Shown here: piece after piece, positions 33,401 through 41,626 of the stretch
Layout: each line of letters opens with the position of its first letter
Numbering within the stretch: the stretch's first letter is position 1
Notes under the pieces: model-generated
Databases searched by the model: none
Seen by the model: only the letters and a program-made list of their open reading frames with translations
What the model was told of the DNA's origin: nothing
DNA from: Actinoplanes sp. NBRC 103695
GTDB lineage: Bacteria > Actinomycetota > Actinomycetes > Mycobacteriales > Micromonosporaceae
Direction of reading: 5' to 3'
DNA length: 64,000 bases
NCBI RefSeq assembly: GCF_030269485.1
Contig: NZ_BSTL01000003.1
Span: 372,001-436,000, forward strand
Made by a program: the position numbers and the translations under genes

Positions 33401-33973
33401 CTAAGGTTCCGTCCGGGGGGCGATGGCGACCAGCAGCTCGAACTGCGACGCACCCGGCACGCTGGTGGCTTGGAACTCCTCGATCACCTCGAGCAGGGCG
33501 TCGCGGAACCGGCCGGCGCGCTCCGGTGACATCGCGGAGGCGGAATAGCTGACCACCACTCGTTTGTCGTCCGGCGCCTCCCGGTGCATCACGGCGCTGC
33601 CGGACCGGAGTCCGGACAGGACGTTGGCGCGTGCTCCGTCGAACATGGTCGTGACGAGGGTTCCCATGTCGTCGTCGGGGTCGGGATGGTCGGCGCCGCG
33701 CTGGAACCGGATGCTCTCCTGAGAGGCTGCGTAGTGCTTCTCGATGATGCCGTTGATCACGGCGGTGTCACGCACGTGGAGCAGGTCGCGTTGTTCCAGC
33801 AGGCCCAGGTGATAGTAGATCTTCTTGATCGGCATCTGGATGGCGGCGGCGAGTTCCTTGGCCGTCCACGTGCGCGCCTGGTCGATCATCATGATCTCGA
33901 GGATGTTGAGGCGCGCCGGGTCGGCGAGGGCCTTGAGCGTCTCGACATCCTGGACGATTCGGGCGGAGATCAT
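33401..33973 (-). CDS. ArsR-like winged-helix regulator
   Basis: 190 aa. N-terminal winged HTH: QDVETLKALADPARLNILEIMMIDQARTWTAKELAAAIQMPIKKIYYHLGLLEQRDLLHV. A C-terminal helical domain of about 110 residues follows (KHYAASQESIRFQRG, then GARANVLSGLRSG and EEFQATSVPGASQFELLVAI). Proteins with this layout (ArsR HTH plus sensor tail) occur beside actinobacterial peptide clusters and elsewhere. Start: ATG at 33973 (AGAGG upstream). It is divergent from the small peptide/radical SAM pair, with a TTGA-repeat region between them, so it likely controls that pair. Confidence 0.8.
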   Translation of the reverse strand: MISARIVQDVETLKALADPARLNILEIMMIDQARTWTAKELAAAIQMPIKKIYYHLGLLEQRDLLHVRDTAVINGIIEKHYAASQESIRFQRGADHPDPDDDMGTLVTTMFDGARANVLSGLRSGSAVMHREAPDDKRVVVSYSASAMSPERAGRFRDALLEVIEEFQATSVPGASQFELLVAIAPRTEP

Positions 33974-34040
33974 GGGCAAATTCCTCTGCGGGACGGGCAG
34001 CTGCTCAGCAAGATCCTAAACCTGAACGTCGTACTCGACC

Positions 34041-34078
34041 TTGACAGCCGAATTTATTGAGATGCTTGACTTTGTTGA
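34041..34078. promoter_or_regulatory. Divergent promoter with TTGA direct repeats
   Basis: In the AT-richer spacer between the ArsR-like gene and the peptide gene, TTGA occurs at 34057, 34066 and 34075 with exact 9-bp spacing, plus TTGACA at 34041. They could be a phased operator or overlapping -35 elements; I cannot pick -10 elements with confidence. Confidence 0.45.
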
Positions 34079-34128
34079 AGCGTCTGGCAAGCTTTGGACA
34101 TCTCGATCACGCTACCAAGAGGTGACCC

Positions 34129-34314
34129 GTGCTTTTCGAGTCCTGGTTGGTACTTCACGCGGCTGATCTGGTTCAGCAGGCCGCTTCTCACATCGCGATC
34201 ACCGTCCACACCGTCCACACCGAGGCGGGTCTCCTGCTGGACGAGATCACTCAGCGACCCACCGATCTCCTGCAGGGGCCCGGTGGCACCAACGGGGGCT
34301 GCCAGGAGTCCTGA
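34129..34314 (+). CDS. Candidate RiPP precursor peptide for the adjacent radical SAM protein
   Basis: 61 aa. Start: GTG at 34129 with AGAGG six bases upstream. The N-terminal two thirds are amphipathic (MLFESWLVLHAADLVQQAAS, then an IAITVHTVHTEAG stretch), like a leader. The C-terminus turns Gly/Cys-rich: DLLQGPGGTNGGCQES, with a single Cys at 58. The stop is 14 bp before a radical SAM/SPASM gene, the usual place for a substrate gene. I do not recognise the peptide family. The inference rests on size, composition, ribosome site and position. Confidence 0.65.
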   Translation: MLFESWLVLHAADLVQQAASHIAITVHTVHTEAGLLLDEITQRPTDLLQGPGGTNGGCQES

Positions 34315-34328
34315 TCTCTTCCCGGCCG

Positions 34329-35678
34329 ATGCGACCCAGTCGATACGCCCTGGTCAGCGCGACCGTCTTCCGTCACCCCTCCGGGCGGGTCGTGCGTCCC
34401 GTCCTTCATACCCGGACCGCCCGGGTGTTCCTCGCGGATCTCGGCACGGCCGCCCGGCTCGAGGCGGCGACCGGGACGGAGGGGGAGAGCGGAGCGGAAG
34501 GGGAGCGTCGGCTCGCCGCGGCCGGTCTGCTCGTCGAGGCGGAGCGGGACGAGGCCGCCGAGGTGCTGGCGGCGGGCCGCGACGACGCCCGGGATCGGCG
34601 GGTCCGCGAGTTCGTCCTGATGCCGACCGCCTACTGCAACATGGGGTGCGGCTACTGCGGTCAGCGGCACGAGCGGCTCGCCGCCGGCGCGGCCCACAGG
34701 TCCGCGGTGGCGAGGCGGGTCGAGCGGGCCACAACCTCCGGCCGGTACGACACGGTGGCGGTGCGATGGTTCGGCGGTGAGCCGCTGATGGGCTACGCGG
34801 TGCTGCGGGATCTGTCCACCTGCTTCGTGGCCGCGACCGAGGCGGCCGGGGTCGGCTACACGGCGAAGCTGATCACCAACGGCACGTTGCTCGACGCGCG
34901 CAAGTTGCGGGTGCTGCATCGGCAGTGCCGGATCGATCGGATCGAGGTCACCCTGGACGGCCCGGCCGAAGTGCACGACGCCGCCCGGCCGCTCAAGCGC
35001 GGTGGCGGTTCGTTCCGGCGCATCGTCGAGGTGCTCGGGAGCGCGCTGGACGATCCCGAGCTCGGTGGTCTGCGGTTCACGGTGCGTACGAACGTGGGAC
35101 GACACAACGCCACACTGGCGGAGGAGTTCGCCGCGACGCTGGCGACGGCCGGTCTCGCGCACGACCGCGTCCTCTGCTATCCGGCGCCGATCCACTCGTG
35201 GGGCAACCAGATCGACGACGTTGCCGTGACCGGCGAGGCGATGGCCGCCGTCGAGCTGGAGTGGTTTCTCGCGTACCGACGGCACGGGCTGCGCTTTCCG
35301 CTGCTGCCCTCCGGCCCGCGTACGGTCGTGTGCGCGGCGACGACGCGGCACAGCGAGGTGATCGCGCCCGACGGGCGGGTCTACGGCTGCACCGAGCAAC
35401 CGCTGGTCCCGGGGGCCGGCGACGATCATCTCGGGCACGTGTCCGGGATGGACGCGGCTGCGCCCCGGCCGACCGGCGCCTACGACGATTGGTACGACGC
35501 GGTGAACGCGGGCGAGACGCCGTGCCGTACGTGCGCGATCCTTCCCCTGTGCGGTGGCGCCTGCCCGAAACTGTGGCGCGAAGGTAAGTCGCCCTGTCCT
35601 CCACTGCGCGACAATGTTCTGCAGCGGCTCGACCTGTACGCCTTGGACGCCGGGTACCTGCCGATCGTCGGTTCATGA
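34329..35678 (+). CDS. Radical SAM/SPASM peptide maturase
   Basis: 449 aa. An N-terminal region (1-95) precedes the radical SAM motif CNMGCGYC (C103, C107, C110), followed by a WFGGEP SAM-contact motif and LITNGTLLD. The SPASM region holds Cys in TVVCAATTRHSEVIAPDGRVYGC and then CRTCAILPLCGGACPKLW...C, enough for two auxiliary [4Fe-4S] clusters. SPASM maturases usually form thioether or C-C crosslinks in a ribosomal peptide. No strong ribosome site; translation is probably coupled to the peptide gene 14 bp upstream. It ends 6 bp inside the convergent XRE-NTPase gene. Confidence 0.9.
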   Translation: MRPSRYALVSATVFRHPSGRVVRPVLHTRTARVFLADLGTAARLEAATGTEGESGAEGERRLAAAGLLVEAERDEAAEVLAAGRDDARDRRVREFVLMPTAYCNMGCGYCGQRHERLAAGAAHRSAVARRVERATTSGRYDTVAVRWFGGEPLMGYAVLRDLSTCFVAATEAAGVGYTAKLITNGTLLDARKLRVLHRQCRIDRIEVTLDGPAEVHDAARPLKRGGGSFRRIVEVLGSALDDPELGGLRFTVRTNVGRHNATLAEEFAATLATAGLAHDRVLCYPAPIHSWGNQIDDVAVTGEAMAAVELEWFLAYRRHGLRFPLLPSGPRTVVCAATTRHSEVIAPDGRVYGCTEQPLVPGAGDDHLGHVSGMDAAAPRPTGAYDDWYDAVNAGETPCRTCAILPLCGGACPKLWREGKSPCPPLRDNVLQRLDLYALDAGYLPIVGS

Positions 35679-36920
35679 GCGCCGGACCCGAGTGTCCGCT
35701 CGTACCAGGAGAGCGCGCAACAGGTTCGGCAGCCGCAGGGTGGTGACCGGTTCGCCGTGTGTGGCCTGGAGCAGGCCGCGCCCGACGAACAGATCGAGAG
35801 CGTCCACGACCTGATCCAGCGGGCGGCGCAGGACGGCGGCCGCGCCGGCGACCGTCCACGTGCCGTCGTCCTGGGCGAGCCGCCGCAGGATCGTCTGGCC
35901 CTGGGTGTCGAGCTGCCGGACCGTGGCGCCGATCAGGCCGCCGATCGTCGCGGACGGCTCGCCCGGGCGAGCGGGGACGGTCAGGTCGAGGAGGTCGGGC
36001 ACGGGCATGTCGAGCAGGTGGTCGAGCCCGAGCACCCGCCCGCGTGCCGCCACGGTCTCCAGGGCCAGCGGCAGCCCGTCGAGCCGGCGGCACATCTCCG
36101 CCACGGCGCTCGCGTTGGCGGCGCTGAGCGCGAAGCCGGGCCGTACGTCGGTGAACCGGTCGGCGAACAGCCGGACCGCGGGCGTGTCGCGAGGGTCGCC
36201 GGCGTCGGGTGTGGCCAGAGGGGACAGCACCGTCGCCTGTATGCCCGGCACGTGCCAGGGTGCCCGGGACGTGCTGAGCACGTGCAACGCCGGGTAGCGG
36301 GCCAGGAGGCCGGCGGCCAGCACGGCGAGGGGTTCGGTGGTCATGCTGTCGAGCACGAGGAGGGCGGGCTGGTGGATGACGGAGTCGAGCGAGCCGGACA
36401 TGTCGAAGGCGGGAGCGTCGGGGCCGACCCACAGCACCGGCCACTGGGCTTCCTCGCCGAGCCGGGCCGCGACCTCGGCGGCGACCCGGGTCTTGCCCAC
36501 ACCGGGCAGTCCGGACAGGCAGATCATGCGCCGCGCGCCGGACCGCAGCGCCGTGACGATCACCCGTACTTCGTCGTCGCGTCCGAGGAGAGCGTCGACC
36601 GGCTGGGGAGCGGTCGCGCCGCATCGGTCGCATGGACTGCTGCGCCGGCTCAGGCTGGCCTGGACGAACTGCTCGCGGGCCGTGCCGCGCAGACGCAGGC
36701 CGTCGGCGAGCAGGTGAATGGTCTGCGTCCGGGCGTTCGCCCGGCCCGCCTCGAGATCGCGGATCGTCCTCGGGCTGACCGTGGAGAGGTCGGCAAGAGT
36801 GCGCTGGGTGAGCCCGCTCCGGACGCGGTGGTGCCGCAGAAGGTCGGGAAAGGAGGTGCTGGCGGGCGGTAAGCCAGGGGGTTCGAGAAGGGAAGGTTCT
36901 CCGGCGAGCGGCATCGGCAT
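35673..36920 (-). CDS. XRE-HTH STAND NTPase regulator
   Basis: 415 aa. HTH at about 25-80: FPDLLRHHRVRSGLTQRTLADLSTVSPRTIRDLEAGRANARTQTI. A CDRCG pair follows (possible metal knuckle). NB-ARC-type NTPase at about 115-330: P-loop CLSGLPGVGKTRVA, Walker B PALLVLDSM, sensor LSTSRAPWHV and LDGLPLALETVA. The remaining 80 residues are a winged-helix-like region. There are no C-terminal WD or TPR repeats, so it is short for a STAND regulator. A CATCCAA-N6-TTGGATG palindrome lies 44 bp upstream of its ATG. It sits inside the RiPP region and may control one of the peptide operons. Confidence 0.85.
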   Translation of the reverse strand: MPMPLAGEPSLLEPPGLPPASTSFPDLLRHHRVRSGLTQRTLADLSTVSPRTIRDLEAGRANARTQTIHLLADGLRLRGTAREQFVQASLSRRSSPCDRCGATAPQPVDALLGRDDEVRVIVTALRSGARRMICLSGLPGVGKTRVAAEVAARLGEEAQWPVLWVGPDAPAFDMSGSLDSVIHQPALLVLDSMTTEPLAVLAAGLLARYPALHVLSTSRAPWHVPGIQATVLSPLATPDAGDPRDTPAVRLFADRFTDVRPGFALSAANASAVAEMCRRLDGLPLALETVAARGRVLGLDHLLDMPVPDLLDLTVPARPGEPSATIGGLIGATVRQLDTQGQTILRRLAQDDGTWTVAGAAAVLRRPLDQVVDALDLFVGRGLLQATHGEPVTTLRLPNLLRALLVRADTRVRRS

Positions 36921-36963
36921 GGTGCCTTCCTCCGGCCACGTGAGCGATCCTCAAGAAATGCGA

Positions 36964-36983
36964 CATCCAAATTATCTTGGATG
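36964..36983. promoter_or_regulatory. Palindrome upstream of the XRE-NTPase gene
   Basis: CATCCAA-ATTATC-TTGGATG: 7-bp perfect arms, 44 bp before the ATG at 36920 and 14 bp past the GAF gene stop. The AT-rich centre and position fit an autoregulatory operator. Confidence 0.55.
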
Positions 36984-36996
36984 ATGGGTGCGGGGG

Positions 36997-37626
36997 TCAA
37001 GACTCCGGGGCGGCCCGCTCGAGCAGATCCAAGGAGACCCCGAGCAGTGCCACCGCGAGCGGATCGGTCGAGTCCATGGCCGCGTAGTCGGACAGCCGCT
37101 CCACCAGGCTGCCGATCGGCGGCACCACCCGATTGACCTGCCGCCGTCTCAGCAGGGCCAGGCCCAGCGCGGCTTGGACGGCGAGCAGGTCCAGCATCTC
37201 CAGGTCATCGAGGTCGCGACCGCTCCCGTCGGTGCCGGTGGCGCCCCGGTCCAACACCTCGAGCACGCCGATGCACTCGCCGTCCACCAGCAGTGGCGCC
37301 GCCATGATGCTGGACGGCAGGAAGCCGGTGGACGCGGCCGCGTCCCGGGCGAACCGATCGGTCCGGGACACGTCGTCGGCGATCAGCGTCTGGCAGCTCG
37401 AGGCCACCCAGCCCGCGATGCCGGTGCCGGCCGGGAAGCGCATGCCGACAAGGCCCTGCTGACCCGTGCCGGCGACCGCCGCGAAGGTCAGCTCCCCGGT
37501 GTCCCGGTCGACCATGAACACCGACGAGGCAGCCGCGGCGTACACATGCCGGGCCACACCCACCACGGACTGGAGCAGGCGGCGTTCGGTGATCCCGTCA
37601 ATACTGTCGTTCGACACGGACTTCAT
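36997..37626 (-). CDS. GAF-domain protein
   Basis: 209 aa. A single GAF domain at about 15-155: ERRLLQSVVGVARHVYAAAASSVFMVDRDTGELTFAAVAG, GMRFPAGTGIAGWVASS, IMAAPLLVDGECIGVLEVLDR. A helical tail with an Arg-rich LLRRRQVNR stretch follows. No kinase, phosphatase or HTH domain is attached, so it would work as a separate sensor subunit binding a cyclic nucleotide or other ligand. It overlaps the subtilase gene by 29 bp and is the last gene of the leftward operon that also encodes a nucleotidyl-cyclase domain. Confidence 0.88.
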   Translation of the reverse strand: MKSVSNDSIDGITERRLLQSVVGVARHVYAAAASSVFMVDRDTGELTFAAVAGTGQQGLVGMRFPAGTGIAGWVASSCQTLIADDVSRTDRFARDAAASTGFLPSSIMAAPLLVDGECIGVLEVLDRGATGTDGSGRDLDDLEMLDLLAVQAALGLALLRRRQVNRVVPPIGSLVERLSDYAAMDSTDPLAVALLGVSLDLLERAAPES

Positions 37627-38488
37627 CGTCTTCCCCCTGGGTCGAGACGTTCGCGGCGCAGTGGTAGAGAACGGACTTGAGCTGAAAAGGCGTCAGCCAC
37701 GGGTGTTTGCTCAGCGCGAGCGCGGCTATCCCGGCGATGTGCGGCGCCGCGAAGCTGTTGCCGCTGTTGCGCATTGTTCCTCCGCCCGGGGTCGCCACCG
37801 GCACCCGGACACCGCGCGCACAGAACTCCACCGGCGGTGCCGGGTTGTAGTAGAACCGCATCGGATCCGGTTCGGCGTGGCTGGCTACCGAGATCACCGA
37901 GGCGAAGTTCCACGGGAAGCTCTCGATCGGCAGGTTGTGCGCTGCCACCACCAGCGTGCAACGGCGGAAATAGGCTCGGTCGCACAGTTCGGAAAGCCGG
38001 CCGCGATACTCCGGCCGGGCCGTCGACAGACTCATGTTGATCACATCGAAGCCCTCTTCGACGGCGTGGTGCAGGCCGGCGAGCAGCGCCGCCGCGGAGC
38101 CGGAACGCCCACCGGCGAGCACCTTCATCGAGCTCAGCGACACCCTGGGCGCGAGCTGCCGGATGATGCCGGCGCAGGCGGTGCCGTGGCCCGCGTCGTC
38201 CCCCGGTTCGCACGGGCGCACCCGCGGCACCCGGCCCTCCTGGGTGACCACCTCCCAGGCCTGGTCGATCGGGCCGACCAGCGGATGCTCGCCCACACCG
38301 CTGTCCAGCACGCAGACGCGCACACCGGACCCGTCCGCGTCGTCCAGTGCCCAAGCCGGGCCCACCCCGCCGAAGAGGTTGGACCGCAGCGCGTGCGTCA
38401 GATCGTCGGCGGCCGGCATGCCCCAGGCGGGCAGGCCCGGCACGTGGCGCGGGCGTGGCCGCCGCCACGGCACATCGGTCAGATCCAT
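37598..38488 (-). CDS. Cytoplasmic subtilisin-family (S8) protease
   Basis: 296 aa. Catalytic triad: Asp in VCVLDSGV (D62), His in DAGHGTACAG (H101), Ser in GNSFAAPHIAGIAALAL (S245). The oxyanion Asn is in VVAAHN. There is no signal peptide and no clear propeptide, so it acts inside the cell, like the leader-processing S8 proteases of some RiPP pathways. The N-terminal 45 residues (PWRRPRPRHVPGLPAWG) are Pro/Arg-rich. It overlaps the cyclase/ATPase gene by 10 bp. Its best candidate substrate is one of the leader peptides encoded nearby; this is inference from position. Confidence 0.9.
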   Translation of the reverse strand: MDLTDVPWRRPRPRHVPGLPAWGMPAADDLTHALRSNLFGGVGPAWALDDADGSGVRVCVLDSGVGEHPLVGPIDQAWEVVTQEGRVPRVRPCEPGDDAGHGTACAGIIRQLAPRVSLSSMKVLAGGRSGSAAALLAGLHHAVEEGFDVINMSLSTARPEYRGRLSELCDRAYFRRCTLVVAAHNLPIESFPWNFASVISVASHAEPDPMRFYYNPAPPVEFCARGVRVPVATPGGGTMRNSGNSFAAPHIAGIAALALSKHPWLTPFQLKSVLYHCAANVSTQGEDDEVRVERQY

Positions 38489-41424
38489 GCCCGTACCGCC
38501 TCCATCGGCCGGGTCGCGCCGATCACGGCGTAGCTGTCGGTCGCCGCCGCGGCGAGGCGCCCGGCCTGCGTGGCGTCACCCCGTTTCCGGTACGCCCGGG
38601 CGAGATCGAACAGCACGTCGCCGCGCAGCCCAGGATCGTCCGTGACGGCCAGCAACTGCTCGACTCCCTCCGGAGGCGCAGCGCCCGTACGCGCCGCGAC
38701 GGACAGGCTGAGGAGCCGCCCGCGAAAGTCCATCTCGGACATCCGGCCGAGCAGCGCCGCCAGTTCCCCGTCCCGCACCGGGTGCTCCCGGACCGCCTGG
38801 ACCCGCAGGGTGAGCGCGACCGGCGTGTGGCCCGCCCGGTCCAAGGCATCAGCGGCGCGCCGGTACAGCCGTGCCGCGCGCAGGTGCGTGCCGTCGAGCG
38901 CCGCCGCCAGCCCGGCCACCTGATCGATCAGCACACGGCCCATGTGCAGGCGCAGCTCCGCGACGGCCACCTCCGCCTCAGCGAGCGCGGCGCGGGCACC
39001 CGGGCCGTCGCCGAGCAGAGCCAGGCACCGTGCCCGGGCGGCGAGAACGGGCACGAGCAGCACCCGGTCCCCGGCGAACCGCGCGGCCAGCTCGGCGCAG
39101 GACACCAGCTGGTCGGCGAGCCGGGTCGGCGCCCACTGCCGGATCTCGCAGAGCGCCACCAGGAGACGGTCCTGCTCGTACGAGTCGTCCATCGCCCGAG
39201 CCTCGGCCAGCCCGGAAAGGCAGGCGTGTTCCGCCGCGCCGAACCGGCCCTGCTCGAGGTGGACGAGCATCCGCACCTGGGCGAGACGCGTCCGGGCAAG
39301 CGGACCCTGCGTCTCGTCCGGCCCCCTCTCCGTGTGCGTTCGGCCGAGCGAGTCCGGCCCGTTGTCCGTGTGCGTTCGGCCGAGCGAGTCCGGCCTGTTC
39401 CCGAGGCGTACGTCGAGCAGCCGCAGCTGCGCGGTGCAGGCATCGCGTACTCCCGGATCGGCGGTGTCACGGGCAACCGCTGCGACCACCTCCATCGCCC
39501 GCCGGGTGTCGCCCATGAGCAGCAAGGTGTCGCTGAGCCGGATGGCCGCGACCGCCCGGTCGGGGCCGTCGGCCGCGTGCCGCACCGCCCGGTCGAGCAG
39601 GCCGGTCGCGGTGGGCAGGTCACGTTGCCGCAGCACCGCCGTGCCCTCGCGGAGCAGCGATCCGGCCGCCGCCGCGGCGAGCTCGCCCATGCCGGGATCG
39701 TCCGGCCGGATCGCGGCGAGCAGCCTCAGCGCGGCCTCGAGGTGTAAGGCGGGACTGACGCCCCGTTCCGCGAGTTCCCGGTGCCAGGCCAGACGCTGGC
39801 TCTTCTCCAAGCGCCCGTACGCGACCTCGTGCATCGGCTGCTGCACGAAGACGTACCGCCCCGCGCCGTCCGGCCGGATCACCTGCCGGGTGACGAGGTC
39901 GTCGAGTACCGCTGCCGGTGCCGGCACCCCCAGCAGTCCCAGCCCCGTCTCGTCGAAGACCGAGCCGATCACCGACGCCGGCCCGAGCAGGTCACGTGCC
40001 GGCCCGGGCAGCCGGTCGAGCAGGGCGCCCACCACGGCGGTGACGGTCGGCGGCACGGTGCCCGCGGCCAGGTCACCGGCCGACTCCACAAGGAGGCGGA
40101 GCAGCAGCGGGTTGCCGGCGCTCTGCACGATCGCCCGGTCCAGGTCCGCGAGGTCGTGCGCCTGCACCTCCGCCGAGATCCCGGTCAGCATGCCGGCCAG
40201 CCTCTGGCAGTCGTCCGGAGTCAGCGCGCCGACGTCGAGCGTCTCACCTGCGAGCAGCCACGCCGTGCCGCTGTCGACGGCTGGGCCGCCGGGCCGGTTG
40301 TTCCCGGGCCGGCCGGTGGAGACGGCCAGCAGTTCGGGGCGTCCCGCGCAGATGGTGAGCAGGGGGCGGTCGGCCAGTGCCGCGACCGTGTCGCCGAGGA
40401 GTCCGAGCAGCGACGGACCGGCCCATTCCAGGTTGTCCCACACCACCACCAGCGGCCGCTCGGTGGCGGCGGCGAGCAGTTCCCGCGCGAGCCGAGCCAC
40501 CTCCTCCACCCCGGCGCCCGGCCCGGCCGTGTCCCGGCCGCCGCGGAGGCCGTCGAGCACCGCGGTCATCCGCCGGTCCGCATCGAGCAGAGCGCGTGCC
40601 GCCCCGGACGTCCTGGCCACGGCCTCCAGCACGTCGGCCAGCGCCGCGTGATCGCCGTCCGGTCCGCGTGGCGGGCAGACGCCGGCCACCACGGTCACCG
40701 CCCCCAGGCCGGCGAGAGCCTCCCGGACCAGCCGGGACTTGCCGATGCCCGGAGGTCCGAGCACCACGAGGGCCCGTGCCCGCCCGTCGCGGACGACCTG
40801 CCGGTACGCATCCTGAATCCGTCCGCGCTCGTCATCGCGGTCCACCATCGGCCCGTCCTGAGCCGCCGGCGTGCTGTCCGGCACCGGCCCGGACACCAGG
40901 AACGCCGGCACCGGCGCGGCCTTGCCCTTCAGCGACAGCGGCGCGACCGGGTTCAGCCGGACGTATCCCCGGACCAGCCGGGACATGGTCTCGTTCACCA
41001 CGATCTCCCCGGCTGCCGCCGCGGACTGGAGCCGCGCCGCCAGATTGACCACGTCGCCGACCACTCGCATCCCGGCCCGCGGGGACCGCGTCACCAGGGC
41101 CTCCCCGGCCGCCAGGCCACAGTGGATCCGCGGCGGCCCCGTCGTGCCGGGCGTGACCAGGCCGGCCACGCCCGCCCGGATCCGGGCTGCGGCCCGTAAC
41201 GCCCGCAGCGCGTCGTCCTCGTCCGCACGCGTCGCGCCGAACACCGCCATGACCGCGTCGCCGATGAACTTCTCGACCACGCCACCGTGCTGGCCGACCG
41301 TCACCGAGCAGATGTCGTAGTACTGCTCCAGCATCAGTTGCAGCGGCTCCGGGTCGACCTGTTCGGCGAGCCGGGTCCAGCCGACCAGGTCGAGAAACAG
41401 GACCACCACCAATCTGCGGCTCAC
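38479..41424 (-). CDS. Class III nucleotidyl-cyclase domain fused to a STAND ATPase
   Basis: 981 aa. N-terminal class III cyclase domain about 1-180: VVVLFLDLVGWTRLAEQ, GGVVEKFIGDAVMAVFGA and GMRVVGDVVNLAARLQ, with both metal-binding Asp regions present. About 185-500: AAA/STAND ATPase with P-loop LVVLGPPGIGKSRLV and Walker B-like PLVVVWDNLEWAG. The C-terminal half is TPR-like helices and contains a 12-residue tandem repeat. No HTH is attached, unlike many cyclase-STAND-LuxR proteins; a separate LuxR protein is encoded two genes upstream. Start: GTG at 41424 with GAGGG ten bases upstream. It probably senses a signal and regulates the peptide operon. Confidence 0.88.
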   Translation of the reverse strand: MSRRLVVVLFLDLVGWTRLAEQVDPEPLQLMLEQYYDICSVTVGQHGGVVEKFIGDAVMAVFGATRADEDDALRALRAAARIRAGVAGLVTPGTTGPPRIHCGLAAGEALVTRSPRAGMRVVGDVVNLAARLQSAAAAGEIVVNETMSRLVRGYVRLNPVAPLSLKGKAAPVPAFLVSGPVPDSTPAAQDGPMVDRDDERGRIQDAYRQVVRDGRARALVVLGPPGIGKSRLVREALAGLGAVTVVAGVCPPRGPDGDHAALADVLEAVARTSGAARALLDADRRMTAVLDGLRGGRDTAGPGAGVEEVARLARELLAAATERPLVVVWDNLEWAGPSLLGLLGDTVAALADRPLLTICAGRPELLAVSTGRPGNNRPGGPAVDSGTAWLLAGETLDVGALTPDDCQRLAGMLTGISAEVQAHDLADLDRAIVQSAGNPLLLRLLVESAGDLAAGTVPPTVTAVVGALLDRLPGPARDLLGPASVIGSVFDETGLGLLGVPAPAAVLDDLVTRQVIRPDGAGRYVFVQQPMHEVAYGRLEKSQRLAWHRELAERGVSPALHLEAALRLLAAIRPDDPGMGELAAAAAGSLLREGTAVLRQRDLPTATGLLDRAVRHAADGPDRAVAAIRLSDTLLLMGDTRRAMEVVAAVARDTADPGVRDACTAQLRLLDVRLGNRPDSLGRTHTDNGPDSLGRTHTERGPDETQGPLARTRLAQVRMLVHLEQGRFGAAEHACLSGLAEARAMDDSYEQDRLLVALCEIRQWAPTRLADQLVSCAELAARFAGDRVLLVPVLAARARCLALLGDGPGARAALAEAEVAVAELRLHMGRVLIDQVAGLAAALDGTHLRAARLYRRAADALDRAGHTPVALTLRVQAVREHPVRDGELAALLGRMSEMDFRGRLLSLSVAARTGAAPPEGVEQLLAVTDDPGLRGDVLFDLARAYRKRGDATQAGRLAAAATDSYAVIGATRPMEAVRAWI
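39329..39395 (-). repeat. Tandem repeat inside the cyclase/ATPase gene
   Basis: Two identical 31-bp copies, 39329-39359 and 39365-39395, with a 36-bp period. They encode two copies of a PDSLGRTHT-type unit between helical repeats. In-frame, so expansion or contraction would keep the protein open. The exact identity suggests recent duplication. Confidence 0.75.
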
Positions 41425-41437
41425 CGTCGGCCGGCCC

Positions 41438-41626
41438 TCAGAGCATCTTCATGTCGTGGGCCACCACGTCGTCCTCGGCGTCGCGCAGCCGTTCCTGCAC
41501 GGTCACGAGGACGTCCGTCTCCTTCTCGCTGAGCCCGGCCAGCACCGCTCGCTGCGGTTCACTGAGCTGGTCGACCGGTATGCCCGCGGCGCGCAACGTG
41601 GACAGTGAATCGTGCATGTCACTCAT
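41438..41626 (-). CDS. Leader-like peptide homologous to the precursor at 49516
   Basis: 62 aa. Residues 11-57 align without gaps to residues 9-55 of the 86-aa precursor: L-R-x-A-G-I-x3-Q-L, then L-x3-E-T-x-V-L-x5-R-L-x5-D-V-V-x-H, about 18 of 47 identical. In the precursor the aligned part is followed by a 31-residue core. Here only DMKML follows, so it is a leader with almost no core. The ATG at 41626 overlaps the LuxR gene end by 8 bp. It may be a second substrate with a tiny tail, a decoy that titrates leader-binding proteins, or a signal peptide. Confidence 0.75.
   Translation of the reverse strand: MSDMHDSLSTLRAAGIPVDQLSEPQRAVLAGLSEKETDVLVTVQERLRDAEDDVVAHDMKML

Noticed and set aside
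35077..36966. 629-codon leftward frame covering the radical SAM and XRE-NTPase genes
   Set aside because: Arg/Pro-rich shadow; two genuine genes with conserved motifs occupy the same span in other frames.
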